Assembly: GCA_025060555.1 (NCBI GenBank)
Contig: JANXBC010000006.1
Coordinates: 1 to 29,503, forward strand
Source: Candidatus Bipolaricaulota bacterium
GTDB taxonomy: Bacteria > Bipolaricaulota > Bipolaricaulia > Bipolaricaulales > Bipolaricaulaceae
DNA: 29,503 nucleotides
Reading direction: 5' to 3'
Shown here one piece after another: positions 1 through 7,181 of the stretch. Made by a program: the position numbers and the translations under genes. How positions within the stretch are numbered: the first letter of the stretch is position 1; every line of letters starts with the position of its first letter. A model generated the notes under the pieces. It worked only from the letters and a program-made list of their open reading frames with translations, had not been told where the DNA came from and did no database searches.

Positions 1-150
1 AAAGCCCCTCAACAACTACCATCTTTCAGCTACGCAGTTGAATGTTCAAAGTATGGCTACATATGTTGCGCTTTTTAAATCAATACCTTCATAATCTTGC
101 GTGTGCAGTACGATAATTAATGACCGTAACTAAAAAGGAGAAGGATAGCC
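1..150 (+). promoter_or_regulatory. AT-rich leader ahead of a decayed gene cluster
   Basis: This stretch has no plausible gene and is clearly AT-richer than the rest of the window. It ends in a purine-rich ribosome binding site (two overlapping AAGGA-type cores at 135-145) just before the ATG at 151. A GATAAT hexamer at 112-117 resembles a -10 element, but no good -35 lies 16-18 bases upstream, so a promoter is only tentative. It probably once drove the decayed genes that follow. Confidence 0.3.
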
Positions 151-350
151 ATGTACTCAATCCCGGAACTTGTGCAAGAGCTTGGGGTGCACCGCACCAT
201 CGCGGGGTACGCAAGGGCCTTCTCCCCGCCAACCAGGTCGGCACAGGCCGCAAGATCTACCTCTTTCCCGAGGAAGCCCTTCGTCTCGGCCAAGCCCGCC
301 TTGTCCAACTACCCAAGAAGTCCCAGGCCTCAAAACCGCACCTTTTCTAA
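151..350 (+). pseudogene. Remnant of a small helix-turn-helix DNA-binding protein (frameshifted)
   Basis: The ATG at 151 follows a good ribosome binding site and opens a reading beginning MYSIPELVQELGVHRT, typical of the first helices of an excisionase/MerR-like HTH domain. The expected continuation, VRKGLLPANQVGTGRKIYLF followed by PEEAL, is present but in another frame, with the switch at about 202-207. Joined, the two halves give a credible regulator of about 65 residues ending at 350. Neither frame alone makes sense, so I call it a pseudogene. It may have been the regulator of the decayed genes downstream. The exact HTH subfamily cannot be fixed from so short a sequence. Confidence 0.55.
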
Positions 351-353
351 ACG

Positions 354-854
354 ATGCCGGTGGCTTTGCTCCTCTTGGACGTCACGCTTCTTTGGTGGGC
401 TGGGAGGCCCGGCGTTCCTGACCGAGGCCCCCCTTGGAAGGCCCGAGCTTCTCCGCGTAGGCTACCAGCCAGGACCTCACCCTGCGCACCGATCTTCTCT
501 GGAACCGCCAGGGTTTGTGGCCGAAGGTCTCCGCCACCTTCAGCTTTGCACCAGGCACCGCCACCATCACCTTCACCGCGGGCCCCCTGGCCTGGGTGCT
601 CGTGTGGCCGGGCCAAGTTGTGGCGGAAGACGATCTCCTTGGCTACGCCTCCGCCAGATGTGAAAAGGCGCATCGAGGAACTCATGCGCAGGCTCTCGGA
701 AGTGGAGGACGCGCTGGTGCGGGTGGAGGCTCTCTCGGGGATCAAGCGGTTCCGCCGGGAGAACGAAATTCACTCGTTCCTTCCCGGCCGCGTCCTCTCC
801 GTAGACCTGGAGCAGAAGGGTGCCAATCTGCGCGTCCGAATCATTCTGGCTTAG
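354..854 (+). pseudogene. Decayed membrane-anchored protein, possibly HlyD-like
   Basis: Protein-like sequence moves through successive frames: a hydrophobic segment (ALLLLDVTLLWW, frame of 354), then LTEAPLGRPELLRVGYQ (about 418-470), then LWPKVSATFSFAPGTATITF and GPLAWVLVWPGQVVAEDDLL (about 473-655), then a charged helical stretch beginning PPPDVKRRIEELMRRLSEVE (about 645-854). At least three frameshifts are needed. The order membrane anchor, beta-rich part with a PGQVVAEDDLLGY turn, coiled coil, beta return (GRVLSVDLEQ) resembles membrane-fusion (HlyD-type) proteins. That is shape recognition only, and the family is uncertain. The decay itself is much better supported than the function. 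Confidence 0.45.
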
Positions 855-861
855 GAAAGAG

Positions 862-1149
862 TATGACTCTTACAAGCGCAAAAATCTGGCGGCGGGGCTA
901 CCGCCCCTCCTGCCCAAAGCCTAAAAGCTTGCGGAAATCCTTCTTGCCCGCACCCGCCGGGGCGAGTGTGTCATATCCCAGGCAGAGCTGTGCTGCCTCA
1001 CCGGCGGGGACCGCACTACCGTCTGGCGCCACCTCAAGGAGCTGCGGAAGAGGGGAATTATCGTCTGAGAGCGCCGCAAAAGATTGCCTAACCGCTACTG
1101 GTTCGTTGATGTCAATCTGGTACAACAAGACCATGGCCCCTTCATTCTG
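862..1149 (+). pseudogene. Decayed winged-helix DNA-binding domain with two nonsense codons
   Basis: The frame starting at 862 reads as a coherent protein (KLAEILLARTRRGE, ISQAELCCLTGGDRTTVWRH, LKELRKRGIIV, RLPNRYWFVDVNLV) interrupted by TAA at 922-924 and TGA at 1066-1068. Both stops are one C-to-T change from sense codons (CAA Gln and CGA Arg) that would fit the protein. The GGDRTTVWRHLKELRKRGII pattern is a typical recognition helix plus wing. No start codon is evident in this frame. The remnant runs straight into the ATPase remnant, so the two may have been a single regulator or partition-like ATPase. This is inference. Confidence 0.5.
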
Positions 1150-1162
1150 AGCTTTCCGCCTA

Positions 1163-1784
1163 GTGCGGCGGGGCCAAAACGTCCTCATCTTCGGCCCCTC
1201 CGGCAGGGGGAAGACCTACCAGCTTTCCCGCCATAGATCAGCTTACGGCTCTCCGCGAGGTGGGCCGCGACGCTCTGGCCCAGCCCCTCTCCCGCCTGAG
1301 CGCAAAGGAGCTGGCCGTCCTCGCGACCGGCACGATCCCCCGCTTCGCCAAAACCTTCCTCATCCTCGTGGATAACCTGGACTAAGCCCACCTTCCCTGC
1401 GCCGCCTCATCCTCCCGCTTCTTTCCCGTGCAGACAGTGGCCACGGTCAAAGAGAGGAGAAGAAGCGCCAGGACCTGATCGACCACTTCGTGGTCTTCCC
1501 TCTTCCTGGAGGAGACGCGCAGGTGGGTGCAGAGCTTCTTGCGCGTGGGGATCCCCATGCTTGGTGGGGAGAAAGGCCTGGTCAAGCTCTGCCGCCACAT
1601 CTACCTTCGCACTGCTGGAAATCCCAGGGCTACATGGATCGTCGTTCTCACCGCTGCTCTGGTCCTTGCTGTCTGCTACCTCGCTTTGAGCTTCCACGAG
1701 CGCACCCTCTATCTCCTCGCGGGCTTCACCTACGCCCTGGGCTTCCTCCTCCGCGAGTTCTTCCACCGCTGGAGGCGTAAATGA
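1163..1784 (+). pseudogene. Decayed P-loop ATPase with a C-terminal membrane tail
   Basis: A Walker A motif (GPSGRGKT, about 1193-1216) lies in the frame of 1163, and a Walker B-like strand (FLILVDNLD, ending at the TAA of 1383-1385) lies in a different frame after IDQLTALREVGRDALAQPLS. A third piece (REEKKRQDLIDHFVV, about 1451-1495) leads into FLEETRRWVQSFLRVGIPML and a long membrane segment (ATWIVVLTAALVLAVCYLAL), ending in RWRRK and TGA at 1782-1784. The spacing from Walker A to Walker B is far too short for an AAA-type ATPase, so a deletion as well as frameshifts is likely. The next remnant begins at ATG 1781, an ATGA overlap that shows the genes were once translationally coupled. Confidence 0.55.
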
Positions 1785-2446
1785 GGCTGTGCACGCGTGT
1801 TTTGGGCTCACCCTCCTTTCTCCTCTTTGCGGTGTTTGTGGCCGGTCGGCCGCCCACTGGGTCGGCTTTCCTCCCCGCCGCTTTCGGCGCGGCCCTCCCG
1901 GAGGCGAATAAACCGGGTTCGCTCCTTCTCCCCGTGGCTTGAGGAGCGTTTTGGTCACTGTGGCCTTACCCACAGCCTTCTGGACTTTTTGCGCCCCTGG
2001 CCCTTTGGCGCTTTTTAGCCTGCCTGGGCTTTGTCATCGGCTACCTCTCCCACCTCCTCCTCGAATGGCCACACTGGAGGGGCTTCCTCTCCTTTGGCCG
2101 CGGGATCCGCGACACGTATTCCCTGGCCGCGATTGACCTCCGGCTAAACCAGAACGATCCGCGCACCGAGCGCAAGGAGATGGTCTTGGCTGGGGTTACC
2201 GTGGTTTTGGCTGCGTCCCTGTGGCCTCTTCCGAAGGCCGGGATTCCCAGCGTGCTCCGCCACGCCCTGGGCACCCTCCCCGGGGCCATCGCCGAGTACC
2301 CGCGTCTAGCTGGGAAGCAAGAGATCTTTTTGAGCGGCACATTTGTGGACGCCGTGAGCAGCCTGCGCGTGGAAGAAGAATGGCTCACAGTTATGGACTA
2401 CTGTGGGGGTTCCTTGTGCGTAAGAGTTCCCGCGTTCCCTACGTAG
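1781..2446 (+). pseudogene. Decayed DUF457/YdjM-like membrane-bound hydrolase
   Basis: From ATG 1781 the first frame gives a hydrophobic start and FGAALPEANKPGS. A second frame gives FSPWLEERFGHCGLTHSLL (about 1926-1983). A third gives LGFVIGYLSHLLLEW (about 2021-2066), then GFLSFGRGIRDTYSLAAIDL and a C-terminal part ending at the TAG of 2444-2446. The series G-A-L-P-D/E, FGHRGLTHSLL and GYxSHLLLD is the hallmark of DUF457 membrane proteins (YdjM family), here with HCG for HRG. At least two frameshifts split it. The family match is fairly convincing because three separate motifs occur in the right order and spacing. Confidence 0.6.
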
Positions 2447-2740
2447 CCGAGGAAGGGAACCTCAGGCCTGTGCGTGTTCATCTGCGAAAGGGCCAGCCCC
2501 GGCGCGGCTCATCCGAGCGGACCTTAGCCATGGCCCCCCTGGCTCAACTTCCCCGCGGAGCTTGCAGTGGTCCCCTGCCTGCCAGAGCTCAAGTGTTTTG
2601 TCAACTGTGATGCCGCAGAGTAGATCCGGATTTCCACGCTTTTCACCTAACTTTGCCACCGTTCGGCAAGACCAAAGAAAGCATGTCCCCAAAGAAGCTC
2701 TGAGGCAAAGGCCTATAACTTCCTTCTCTCGTAAATAGCG
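2447..2740 (+). other. Degenerate former coding sequence, no intact gene
   Basis: Short protein-like stretches persist in mixed frames, for example SSRVPYVAEEGNLRPVRVHL (about 2428-2487) and WLNFPAELAVVPCLPELKCF (about 2539-2598), each soon ended by stops. They may be the remaining C-terminus of the DUF457-like gene or another lost gene. Nothing intact, no RNA gene and no convincing terminator is seen before the ribosome binding site of the lemA-like gene. Confidence 0.4.
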
Positions 2741-2790
2741 TGTAGCTAAGGAGGATGTTTGCGGTAGAATGAGATTGCCAAGGAGGCGAA

Positions 2791-3348
2791 ATGATCGGTT
2801 GGATTATTCTAGGTGTGCTAGTCCTTCTTTCCCTCTGGGTCGCGGCTACCTACAACAAGCTTGTGCGGCTCCAGGTACGGGCCGAGGAGGCTTGGCGCGG
2901 AATCGATACCCTCCTGCGCAAACGAGCCGACCTCATCCCAAACCTCGTGGAGACGGTGAAAGGGTATGCCGGACATGAGCGGGAGATCTTCGAAAAGATC
3001 GCGCAGGCCCGCGCTGCTACGTTGGGCGCAAAAAACCCGCGCGAACAGGCGGAAGCCGACAACGCTCTTCGGGAAACACTAAAAACTTTATTCGCCGTGG
3101 TAGAGAATTACCCAAACCTCAAGGCTAACGAAAACTTCATCGCCTTGCAGCGCTCGCTTGAGGGTGTGGAGGAGGAGTTAGCTCGCTCGCGGCGCTACTA
3201 CAACGCGGTGGTGCGGGACCTGAACTCCGCGATCAAGGTTTTCCCCCAAAACCTGGTGGCCCAGCTTTTCCACATCCAGGGCCGGGACTTCTACATGCTG
3301 CCCGATGAGGCCCTCGCTGAGCCCCCGAAAGTGAGTTTCTCCCGATGA
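2791..3348 (+). CDS. LemA family protein
   Basis: This 185-residue protein has one N-terminal membrane segment (about residues 2-20) followed by the LemA helical domain. Diagnostic stretches are YNKLVRLQVRAEEAWRGID, KRADLIPNLVETVKGY, the ENYPNLKANENF stretch near residue 108 and the RRYYNAVVRDLN repeat near residue 138. An AAGGAGG site at 2780-2786 fixes the ATG start. LemA proteins are membrane-anchored helical-bundle proteins of poorly known function and often pair with DUF2207 or TPM-domain membrane proteins. That holds here: the stop overlaps the ATG of the DUF2207 gene (ATGA at 3345-3348). The gene starts the first intact operon after the decayed region. Family identity is very secure; cellular role is unknown. 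Confidence 0.93.
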   Translation: MIGWIILGVLVLLSLWVAATYNKLVRLQVRAEEAWRGIDTLLRKRADLIPNLVETVKGYAGHEREIFEKIAQARAATLGAKNPREQAEADNALRETLKTLFAVVENYPNLKANENFIALQRSLEGVEEELARSRRYYNAVVRDLNSAIKVFPQNLVAQLFHIQGRDFYMLPDEALAEPPKVSFSR

Positions 3349-5000
3349 AAAGGCGCGCTTTCGCCTTCCTTTTTGCCCTTTCCCTGTGGGCCTCTGCCCA
3401 GACGATTGAGGACTTCGCGGTCACCCTGGAAATCAAGGCTGACGGAAGCCTTCTGGTAAACGAGAGGATCGGTGTCTATTTTGATCTCCCCCGCCATGGG
3501 ATCATCCGGGAAATCCCCGTTTCCTACCGCCTTCCCACTGGCGAACGCTATCGCCTGCGCCTGGAACTTTTGGAGGTCTCAGAGGATGGGCAGAACGTTC
3601 CCTACAAAGCTTATCGCGAGGGTGGAAACCTCGTGGTGAAGATCGGGGATCCCGATGTCACCGTGCGCGGTCTTGTGCCCTACACTATTCGTTACCGAGT
3701 TCTCCGCGCTTTGGTCCGCTACGAGGAGGAAGTGGAGCTTTATTGGAACGCGATCGGCACAGAATGGACCATGCCCATCCGCCGGGCTAAAGTGGAGATC
3801 ATTTTGCCCTCGGAGATCCCACCCGAGGATGTGCATTTCGTTGCCTACCAAGGCCCTTATGGCAGTACCGCGCCCTTTGCGCTCGCCTGGGTGGAGGGCA
3901 GGCTCCGTGGAGAAACGCAAAATCTTCTGGCTGGGCAAGGGATCACCGTGGCTGTGCGTGTTCCTTCCGGATACATCGCCCTTCCCTCTTTTGGCACGCG
4001 CGTCCTTTGGTTCTTGGGGGACAACGTTTATGCGGCTATTCCCCTTCTCGTATTTTTGGGGATGACCCTAATTTGGTGGCGTTGGGGTCGGGATCCGAAG
4101 CTGGGCACGGTGGCGCCGGAGTACACCCCACCGCCGGGGATCGGGCCAGCCGAGGCCGGGGTCCTCGTGGACGATCGCTTCGATCCCCAGGATTTCACAG
4201 CCGGCATCCTCTCGTTGGCCACAAAGGGGTGGATGAAAATCCGGGAAGTGGCCGGCGATTTTCAGCTTGTGCCCCAGCAAGGCACGAAGGAGCTCACCCC
4301 CTACGAGGAAGCTTTGCGTGAAGCCCTCTTTTCCGGTGAAGAAAAGGACGGGCCAACCTTCGCCAAACTCAAATATCGCCTATATGAGAAAATCCCAGGC
4401 GTACGGGCTAAATTGCTGATGGACCTTGTGGATAAAGGCTTCTATCACGGCAATCCTGAGGCGGTGCGTTCTTTTTGGCGCGCCTTAGGTGTGGGAATAA
4501 TCGTTTTGGGGGTTGTGTTGTTCTTCCTTTTTGCAAACCTCTATCTTTCCATTGCTGTGGGGACATCTGGAGTGATCGTCGCTGCCTTCGCCCCGTTTAT
4601 GCCACGCAAGACGGGAAAAGGCATGGAAGCCCTGCGCTGGGTGCGCGGGCTTGCGGAATACATCCGAAGGGCGGAGGTGGAGCGCATTGAGTTTGCTGCA
4701 AAAGAACAGCATTTTGAGGAGCTCCTTCCTTATGCGGTGGCGTTGGGGATGAGCGACCTTTGGGTGGAGAAATTCGCAGGGGTCTTGCGCGCGCCTCCCA
4801 GTTGGTATGAGGCCCGTGGTCCTTGGGTTCCCATGACCTTCCCCGCCAGGCTCATGTTGTTGCATCGCCTAAGTCAAGCGGCGGCGGCGGTCCCGCGCAC
4901 AGCCAAGGCTGGTCGCGGAGGATGGAGTGGAGGATCAGGCTTCGGTGGGCGCGGCTTCTCCGGGGGAGGAATGGGGGGAGGCGGTGGCCGAGCATGGTAG
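3345..5000 (+). CDS. DUF2207 (YciQ-like) predicted membrane protein
   Basis: The 551-residue product begins with a signal peptide (MKRRAFAFLFALSLWASAQ). It then has an extracytoplasmic beta-rich DUF2207 domain (SLLVNERIGVYFDLPRHGII near residue 35 is the family signature), a first membrane segment near residues 225-245 followed by WWRWGRDPKLG, a cytoplasmic region with TAGILSLATKGWMKI, and two more membrane segments near 375-410. It ends in a glycine-rich tail (about residues 525-548), usual for this family. It overlaps lemA by 4 bases at its start and its tail overlaps the next gene by 7 bases. The function is unknown; the constant LemA pairing suggests a shared envelope complex. Nothing looks truncated. 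Confidence 0.9.
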   Translation: MKRRAFAFLFALSLWASAQTIEDFAVTLEIKADGSLLVNERIGVYFDLPRHGIIREIPVSYRLPTGERYRLRLELLEVSEDGQNVPYKAYREGGNLVVKIGDPDVTVRGLVPYTIRYRVLRALVRYEEEVELYWNAIGTEWTMPIRRAKVEIILPSEIPPEDVHFVAYQGPYGSTAPFALAWVEGRLRGETQNLLAGQGITVAVRVPSGYIALPSFGTRVLWFLGDNVYAAIPLLVFLGMTLIWWRWGRDPKLGTVAPEYTPPPGIGPAEAGVLVDDRFDPQDFTAGILSLATKGWMKIREVAGDFQLVPQQGTKELTPYEEALREALFSGEEKDGPTFAKLKYRLYEKIPGVRAKLLMDLVDKGFYHGNPEAVRSFWRALGVGIIVLGVVLFFLFANLYLSIAVGTSGVIVAAFAPFMPRKTGKGMEALRWVRGLAEYIRRAEVERIEFAAKEQHFEELLPYAVALGMSDLWVEKFAGVLRAPPSWYEARGPWVPMTFPARLMLLHRLSQAAAAVPRTAKAGRGGWSGGSGFGGRGFSGGGMGGGGGRAW

Positions 5001-5542
5001 AGATCGTCATCGCCGTATGTGTGGTCCTGGTTTTTTCCGCCTTGTTTTCCTTAGCCCGGGCTAAACGAAATCTGCAAAAGCTACAAAGGGATATCGCGCA
5101 AGCCTGGGAAGACGTGTGTCGGGCTGTGAATGCGAGGATCGCGGCGCTAGAGGAACTGCTTTTGGCGTTGCGTAGTTGTGGTTACGCCCCAGAAGGAGAA
5201 AAAAGGCTTCGCCAAGCTGTAGAGGAGCTGAAAAGAAGTGCGCGGGAGCCGCGGAAACTGGCGGAGGCCGATGAGCAAGTGGAGGTAGTCTTGCGCGGCA
5301 TTTATCGGGCTCTTCCCAAGGAACGGGATGAGCGCGTGCGTTGCGCTCAGAACCGTTTAGCCGAGGCCGATGAGGAGCTCGATCTTTTGAAAAGTAGGTA
5401 CAACGATTTTGTCCTAAACTGGTACGAACTCATGCGCGGCTTCTCCTACCGCTTCCTTATGCGGGGGAAAGAAAAACCCGAGCTTCTTGCGTTGCCGGGC
5501 GAGGAGGCGGAACTGGCGCGGCGGCACCTGCCCACCCTTTGA
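4994..5542 (+). CDS. Divergent LemA-like membrane-anchored protein
   Basis: This 182-residue protein starts at ATG 4994, inside the last codons of the DUF2207 gene, so translation is coupled. It has an N-terminal membrane anchor (about residues 3-20) and long amphipathic helices. Its C-terminal part (SRYNDFVLNWYELMRGFSYR near residue 135) aligns by eye with the final LemA helix that carries YNxAVRDxN. The middle is shorter and more divergent than the LemA upstream and has few of the invariant residues. I read it as a duplicated and diverged LemA on the other side of the DUF2207 gene. Its stop codon lies inside the -35 region of the next operon's promoter. A generic coiled-coil protein is the alternative. 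Confidence 0.65.
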   Translation: MVEIVIAVCVVLVFSALFSLARAKRNLQKLQRDIAQAWEDVCRAVNARIAALEELLLALRSCGYAPEGEKRLRQAVEELKRSAREPRKLAEADEQVEVVLRGIYRALPKERDERVRCAQNRLAEADEELDLLKSRYNDFVLNWYELMRGFSYRFLMRGKEKPELLALPGEEAELARRHLPTL

Positions 5543-5567
5543 CTGGGAGGGAGTGACAAAGTATAGT
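5539..5567 (+). promoter_or_regulatory. Strong sigma-70-type promoter for the amino acid ABC operon
   Basis: TTGACT at 5539-5544 and TATAGT at 5562-5567 are separated by exactly 17 bases, each one base off consensus. The -35 overlaps the TGA stop (5540-5542) of the upstream gene. The expected transcript start is near 5574, giving a leader of about 25 bases with GGGAGG at 5586-5591. Confidence 0.75.
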
Positions 5568-5599
5568 CGCACTAACTTTTTGCTTGGGAGGTGGTTTCA

Positions 5600-6463
5600 T
5601 TGGCGCTACGGCGGGTGGCAGTGGTGGTTTTAGTGCTTGGCGTGGTGGGCCTCGGCGGGATGGGTGCGGAAAAATTCGTCGTGGGCACTGACGCAGCTTG
5701 GCCTCCGTTCGAGTGGGTCTCCGCAAAAGGTGAGATCCTCGGGTTCGATGTCGACGTGATGAGGATGATTGCTATCCTTGAGGGCTACGAAGTGGAGATC
5801 CGGGACATCGCCTTTGACTCCATTATCCCTGCGGTCATCGCGGGGAAACTGGATATCGGGGCCTCCGGGTTCACCATCACCGCTGAGCGCGCGCAGGTGG
5901 TGGATTTCTCCTCCCCTTATTGGAGTTCTGACCAGACGGTCCTTGTGCGGGCTGGCTCTGGTTTGAATGTGGTGACCGCACTTATGCCCGGACGCAAAGT
6001 GGGTGCGCAGCGGGGCACCACTGGCGCATTTTGGGTTGAGGATAACCTCGTGGCCAAAGGCGTAGCCGTGGAGCTCGTGCTCTACGAGACCTACCCTGAG
6101 GCGATCATGGACCTCCTTGCGGGACGGCTCGATGCGGTGATCCAAGACGAGGCTCCTTCTCAGCAAGCTGTGCGCCAATATCCCGGGCAGCTCGTCATCG
6201 CCGGGGTCATCAAGACCTACGAGGAGTTCGGTTTCCTCGTAGCTAAAGGTGATCCCAAGGGCATTCTTCCCCGGATCGAGCGGGGCATGAAAAAACTCAA
6301 GGAAACAGGGGCTTGGGATAACCTTGTTGCTGCCTATTTTGGGAATCCACTAGAGGCTGTTGAGTCCGCGTGGGAAGCGTGCATCGACCTCCTCCGTGTG
6401 GCGAAAGACCCCGTGGCTTACGCTGCGTGTTTGGTGCAGAAAGTCCGGGAACTCAGCAAATAA
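5600..6463 (+). CDS. Amino acid ABC transporter, periplasmic binding protein (family 3)
   Basis: This extracytoplasmic solute-binding protein captures an amino acid for the adjoining importer. I chose TTG 5600 because GGGAGG at 5586-5591 is correctly spaced from it; an in-frame GTG at 5591 overlaps that site. The product is 287 residues with a signal peptide (about residues 1-22, no lipobox cysteine) and the family-3 fold: FVVGTDAAWPPFEW, GFDVDVMRMIA, SIIPAVIAGKLDIGASGFTI and ERAQVVDFSSPYW, with the second lobe around AQRGTTGAFW. The C-terminus carries an extra stretch of about 35 residues with two Cys (EACIDLLRVAKDPVAYAACL). A GC-rich hairpin separates it from the permease. The substrate cannot be told from sequence; polar amino acids are usual. 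Confidence 0.9.
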   Translation: MALRRVAVVVLVLGVVGLGGMGAEKFVVGTDAAWPPFEWVSAKGEILGFDVDVMRMIAILEGYEVEIRDIAFDSIIPAVIAGKLDIGASGFTITAERAQVVDFSSPYWSSDQTVLVRAGSGLNVVTALMPGRKVGAQRGTTGAFWVEDNLVAKGVAVELVLYETYPEAIMDLLAGRLDAVIQDEAPSQQAVRQYPGQLVIAGVIKTYEEFGFLVAKGDPKGILPRIERGMKKLKETGAWDNLVAAYFGNPLEAVESAWEACIDLLRVAKDPVAYAACLVQKVRELSK

Positions 6464-6468
6464 ATAGC

Positions 6469-6492
6469 GGGGGAGGCCCTCCGGCCTCCCCC
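6469..6492 (+). terminator. GC-rich hairpin between binding protein and permease genes
   Basis: A perfect 10-bp inverted repeat (GGGGGAGGCC at 6469-6478, GGCCTCCCCC at 6483-6492) with a CTCC loop sits 5 bases after the binding-protein stop. It is followed only by TTCCTCCC, not a real T-tract, so it is better seen as a leaky terminator or mRNA 3'-end stabiliser that would raise binding-protein expression over permease expression. Confidence 0.6.
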
Positions 6493-6500
6493 TTCCTCCC

Positions 6501-7178
6501 TTGACCATCGAGCACTGGCTTCGGGTTTGGAATTACCTCCCCATCCTCTTGCAGGGGCTTTCCGTGAACCTTGCCCTTCTCGGTGGGTTAATCACCGTGG
6601 GTTTCATCATCGGTGTGGTAGTTGCGCTCCTTGAGGTCTATGCTCCACCCCCGCTTCGTCTCGTCGCCTTCGGCTACGCCTGGATTTTTCGGAGTATCCC
6701 CGAGATCCTCCTTCTCCTCCTCATGTGGTTTGGTCCAGCGCAATTCGGCATAAAGATTTCGCCGTTCATCGCAGCTGTTTTAGCTTTAGGGTTGCGTTCC
6801 TCCGCCTATCAGGCGGAAATATTCCGGGGGGCTTTGCAAGCGATCCCGGTGGGCCAGGCCTTAGCGGCCCGCGCCCTCGGCCTTTCCCGAATCGGTGCTA
6901 TCCGCTATGTGCTTCTCCCTCAGGCTCTGCGCCTTTCCCTTGCGGGCTGGGGGAACGAGTTCGCTGTGGTCCTAAAGGACACAACCTTGGCCTATGCCAT
7001 TGGCGTGGTGGAGGTGATGCGGCAGGCCAGGTACATCGGGAGTCGGGAATTCCCCCTTACTCTTCCAGCCTATATTACCGTGGCCCTCCTTTTCCTTATC
7101 CTCACTTACGCGGGTTTATTTATCATCGGGAAGGCGGAGCGGCGCTTGCGCATTCCTGGCCTGGAGGCCCGGAGGTAA
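6501..7178 (+). CDS. Amino acid ABC transporter permease (HisM/GlnP type)
   Basis: This 225-residue inner-membrane permease of the polar amino acid family has five or so hydrophobic segments, the SIPEILLLLLMWFG motif near residue 63, and the EAA loop around ALQAIPVGQALAARALGLSR (about residues 111-130), which docks on the ATPase. The TTG at 6501 gives a natural N-terminus, but there is no Shine-Dalgarno ahead of it; the right arm of the hairpin ends only 8 bases upstream. A later start would remove the first membrane helix. The next gene follows after 3 bases. Together with the second permease it would form a heterodimeric channel around the single ATPase. Confidence 0.9.
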   Translation: MTIEHWLRVWNYLPILLQGLSVNLALLGGLITVGFIIGVVVALLEVYAPPPLRLVAFGYAWIFRSIPEILLLLLMWFGPAQFGIKISPFIAAVLALGLRSSAYQAEIFRGALQAIPVGQALAARALGLSRIGAIRYVLLPQALRLSLAGWGNEFAVVLKDTTLAYAIGVVEVMRQARYIGSREFPLTLPAYITVALLFLILTYAGLFIIGKAERRLRIPGLEARR

Positions 7179-7181
7179 ACG

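Noticed and set aside
1..45. Short CAACT ... AGTTG inverted repeat as an attachment site
   Set aside because: It is only five base pairs, and no matching copy or integrase is seen in the window.
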